Shown here: one piece after another, positions 1 through 30,000 of the stretch
Position numbering within the stretch: position 1 is the first letter of the stretch
Layout of the letters: each line of letters begins with the position of its first letter
Assembly: GCA_009176605.1 (NCBI GenBank)
Contig: SEYY01004989.1
Span: forward strand, 50,001-80,000
Source of the DNA: Armadillidium nasatum
Lineage: Eukaryota; Arthropoda; Malacostraca; Isopoda; Armadillidiidae
Reading direction: 5' to 3'
DNA: 30,000 nt
Translations under genes and position numbers: made by a program
Notes under the pieces: generated by a model
Databases searched by the model: none
The model's input: only the letters and a program-made list of their open reading frames with translations
Told to the model about the DNA's origin: nothing

Positions 1-19482
<19,482 letters not shown>

Positions 19483-19582
19483 AGAACAAGTGAGAACTTC
19501 AATTTTTGTAGAAATTAATATATTTTGTACTTTTTCTATTTTTACCCAAGATTTTATGTTGACTATCAAATGTTTTAATTTT

Positions 19583-19656
19583 AATAAATTATACTATTTC
19601 AGCTCTGCTTATTTCAATAACCTATTTAAAAAATCTCTATTTATATTGCAAATAAA
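19583..19656 (+). promoter_or_regulatory. FIG4 poly(A) signal candidates
   Basis: AATAAA hexamers occur at 19583-19588 and 19651-19656, 101 and 169 nt after the FIG4 stop codon. Either would give a short 3' UTR. Which one is used cannot be told from the sequence. Confidence 0.55.
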
Positions 19657-20264
19657 AATGTAAAATAATGGTTTGTACATCAGCAAAGCACTACGAAAAT
19701 ATTTAACCATTTTTGTCATGGTCTCTAGTAAGAAAAAAATACTCAGATTTCAGAAATTATAATTGAAGTATAATAACGAACACGTACAAACTACTTGTTC
19801 CTATTTTAGGTTTAATCTAAGCGTAACGTTAAAAAAAATTTAAGTAATCCTATATTTGGCCTGCATATATATACTTTCAATCCATTAAAATTGCCATGTT
19901 TAGAGTACTAGACTCGACGTATCAGTTAACTGTACACGTTCAACCTGGTTCCATCCTTAAGAATTTTTTCTCAGGAAACAATTCTAGCACGAAACAGTTT
20001 TCTACGTTTTATTATTTTAATTCTATGGCATTTAAATTATTTGATCATTCAAGGCCAGATTTGTTTAGGAAATACAAAAGATTTAAGGTTTTGACATTCG
20101 ATATAAGTATGCAATAATTTCATACTAAATACATTTGCAATCCAGGATGGCAAAGCTAGAAGCGTGGATAAAATTTATTTTTTACTTTTAAGAATACGTA
20201 AATAACATTCTAAAATTCCTCGGGTAGGAACAATAAAAAAACAAAAACATTACTTCATCCAGAC
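19657..20264. other. Spacer between convergent FIG4 and ubiquitin-eL40
   Basis: About 600 bp between the poly(A) signals. A 73-codon open frame at 19896-20117 has no recognisable similarity and probably is not a gene. Confidence 0.7.
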
Positions 20265-20270
20265 TTTATT
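20265..20270 (-). promoter_or_regulatory. Ubiquitin-eL40 poly(A) signal
   Basis: AATAAA on the - strand lies about 30 nt after the stop codon, giving the very short 3' UTR usual for ribosomal protein genes. Confidence 0.75.
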
Positions 20271-20300
20271 TAGCCTATAAGAATAATACAAGCTTAAAAA

Positions 20301-23719
<3,419 letters not shown>

Positions 23720-23780
23720 CTTCAACTGTTCCATTATTTTTTCTGCAATGTACTGTAATATAACCTTTGATATATGGAAA

Positions 23781-24030
23781 TACTGATATTTCAAAATATC
23801 GATATATCAATGCAAATTTATTGAAATGTATTATTATTTAGTTTTCATTTCATTTATACTTATTATTATTATTATTAATATTACTATTATTATTATTGTT
23901 TACTTTTCTAGTGTACTTAATTCATTATAACCTGAACAACTGAAGATTGCTGTGTGATACAGGCCTAACTGATTGATGGAATGTTGCCATGGCATACAGG
24001 CCTACTGCTGTATTAATATATATATTTATA

Positions 24031-24125
<95 letters not shown>

Positions 24126-24354
24126 TCTAATACGGCAGTAGGCCTGTATGCCACAGCAACATTCCATCAATCAGTTAGGCCTTATCACACGGCAAACTTC
24201 AGTCATTCAGGTTATGATAAGTCAAACTGTATGCTAGAAAAGTAATTAATAAAAACAGGCATAAATGAAATGAAAGGTAAATAATAATAATAATAATTAT
24301 AATAATAATGTTAAAAAATTGTATTAATATATCAATGTTTCTATATATCAATAT
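23781..24354. mobile_element. Fold-back palindrome with (TA)n at its centre
   Basis: Inner arms 23928-24015 and 24128-24214 are near-perfect inverted repeats of about 88 bp (shared TAACTGATTGATGGAATGTT and GGCATACAGGCCTACTGC). Outer arms, more diverged, share ACTTTTCTAG, TTTCATTTCATTTAT, (TTA)n versus (TAA)n, and GATATATCAATG-like ends. A (TA)n stretch of about 110 bp fills the centre. No protein is coded. It may be a fold-back transposon or an inverted duplication. Confidence 0.75.
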
Positions 24355-24372
24355 TATAATAGCAGTGATAAA

Positions 24373-24378
<6 letters not shown>

Positions 24379-24449
<71 letters not shown>
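24379..24449. repeat. (TA)n beside the fold-back element
   Basis: 71 bp tract just outside the palindrome's right outer arm. Confidence 0.96.
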
Positions 24450-25182
<733 letters not shown>

Positions 25183-25385
25183 TAAGTAATGCTGTATTAG
25201 AGATGGAATCAATACGGGCCTAGTTAAGCCTCCAAACTTTCAAGATCAAAGTAAGGAAATTTACAAATATCTCAATCAATTTAAAAATGAAAAATTGCAT
25301 TCTTAAAACAACGTAAACAAGTGTGCATATGTAAACAATTTGAATTTAAAAAAAAAAAAAACACTTTAAAAATTACTATACTCAC

Positions 25386-25482
25386 CTTGCCTCTAAATTT
25401 TAGGCAAACCCTTCCACGCGAAATTAACACTTCGTGATAAAAAGTTGGTCTAAAAAAAAGGAACACACGATCAAAGAAAAAG
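25386..25482 (-). promoter_or_regulatory. Probable noncoding first exon and 5'-TOP start of ubiquitin-eL40
   Basis: The - strand has a full-consensus donor GGCAAG|GTGAGT (25391-25380), the strongest in this region, 2.4 kb upstream of the coding start. The start codon itself sits at an acceptor, so an upstream noncoding exon is required. A pyrimidine run CTTTTTCTTTG begins near 25482, as expected for a TOP mRNA of the ribosomal protein class. A weak TATA-like TTTATACC lies about 27 nt before it. Start position is inference; the exon could belong to another transcript. Confidence 0.5.
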
Positions 25483-25638
25483 AAAAACATATAGTTTTTT
25501 TACCGGTATAAAGTTCAGTTATTAGGCTGTTTTCACTATAGCAAAATTTGGTGTATATTACAATCTAAAGAATTACAATTTGATTTCTGTGAAAATTCTA
25601 AAATAGTTATTAAATTATTATCTGCCAATAAAAACAAT

Positions 25639-28206
<2,568 letters not shown>

Positions 28207-28465
28207 AGCATGGGAAACCATAGCTCAGAGAAGCAAAATCTTCTGGAGAGTTCTAGGAGAGAATGTTTAGAGGTTAGCTGGAAAACGATGCTGGTCCTAC
28301 TGAAAGGGTGAAAACTCTACCTGAGAGTTTGGATAAAACTCATGGACCGGTATTGAGACCAACGAGCAGAAAAACATGATCTTTTAGAAAGTTCTGGGAG
28401 GACTTTTATGAGCAGATGGAGAAAGATGCTGGTTCTACTGACAGGGTGAAAACCCTTCCTGGGGA

Positions 28466-28466
<1 letters not shown>
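28207..28466 (+). repeat. Diverged tandem duplication, period about 140 bp
   Basis: The stretch GATGCTGGTCCTACTGAAAG with GGTGAAAACTCTACCTG near 28285-28322 recurs as GATGCTGGTTCTACTGACAG with GGTGAAAACCCTTCCTG near 28425-28462. The preceding AGTTCTAGGAG recurs as AGTTCTGGGAG. The second copy runs into (TA)n. No function recognised. Confidence 0.7.

Positions 28467-30000
<1,534 letters not shown>

Noticed and set aside
19896-20117. 73-codon open frame between FIG4 and ubiquitin-eL40
   Set aside because: No recognisable similarity or splice context; a length expected by chance in AT-rich DNA is plausible.
25281-25490. 69-codon - strand frame over the probable first exon
   Set aside because: It crosses the consensus donor GTGAGT into A-rich intron and has no similarity; better explained as noncoding exon plus intron.

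Overview
This is a eukaryotic nuclear window, very AT-rich and crowded with simple repeats. By my own summing, about 3.9 kb (roughly 13%) is near-perfect (TA)n in some 25 tracts, and another 591 bp is one (TC)n tract. The two genes have many introns with GT-AG boundaries. The mobile DNA is mainly 5'-truncated non-LTR retrotransposons of Jockey-like type. This combination resembles a decapod crustacean (penaeid shrimp or crab); that is inference, not something the sequence proves.

Positions 1-19482 (+ strand) hold the downstream 14 coding exons of FIG4, the Sac-domain phosphatase that acts on PI(3,5)P2. The 14 exons join in phase into 662 codons plus a stop. They include the catalytic CX5RT motif, and the N-terminal exons lie upstream of the window. 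FIG4 introns carry two (TA)n-bracketed copies of one LINE family (here family A; one antisense), a short family A 3' piece, an antisense family B LINE, a separate A/C-rich Jockey-like LINE, an endonuclease-domain scrap, and the (TC)n tract.

Positions 20265-23017 (- strand, extending to a probable noncoding first exon near 25386-25482) hold a complete ubiquitin-ribosomal protein eL40 fusion gene (UBA52/RpL40 type) in four coding exons, 129 aa. It is convergent with FIG4, with about 600 bp between the two poly(A) signals. Its introns hold a 224-bp TIR element built on TATCGG hexamers, a LINE endonuclease fragment and a long fold-back palindrome.

Positions 25640-30000 contain no host gene that I recognise. 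They hold a 577-bp (TA)n tract, a family B LINE (+), a diverged tandem duplication, a GCGGAT hexamer array and the 3' half of another non-LTR element on the - strand running off the window edge.

The most unusual theme is the relation of (TA)n to everything else. Five FIG4 acceptors and the acceptor just before the ubiquitin start codon sit 0-6 nt from (TA)n, where a polypyrimidine tract would be expected. One 160-bp FIG4 intron is about 90% (TA)n. Retroelements of several families are bounded by (TA)n, some at natural 3' ends and some at internal breaks. No CRISPR, prokaryotic, viral or toxin gene was seen.
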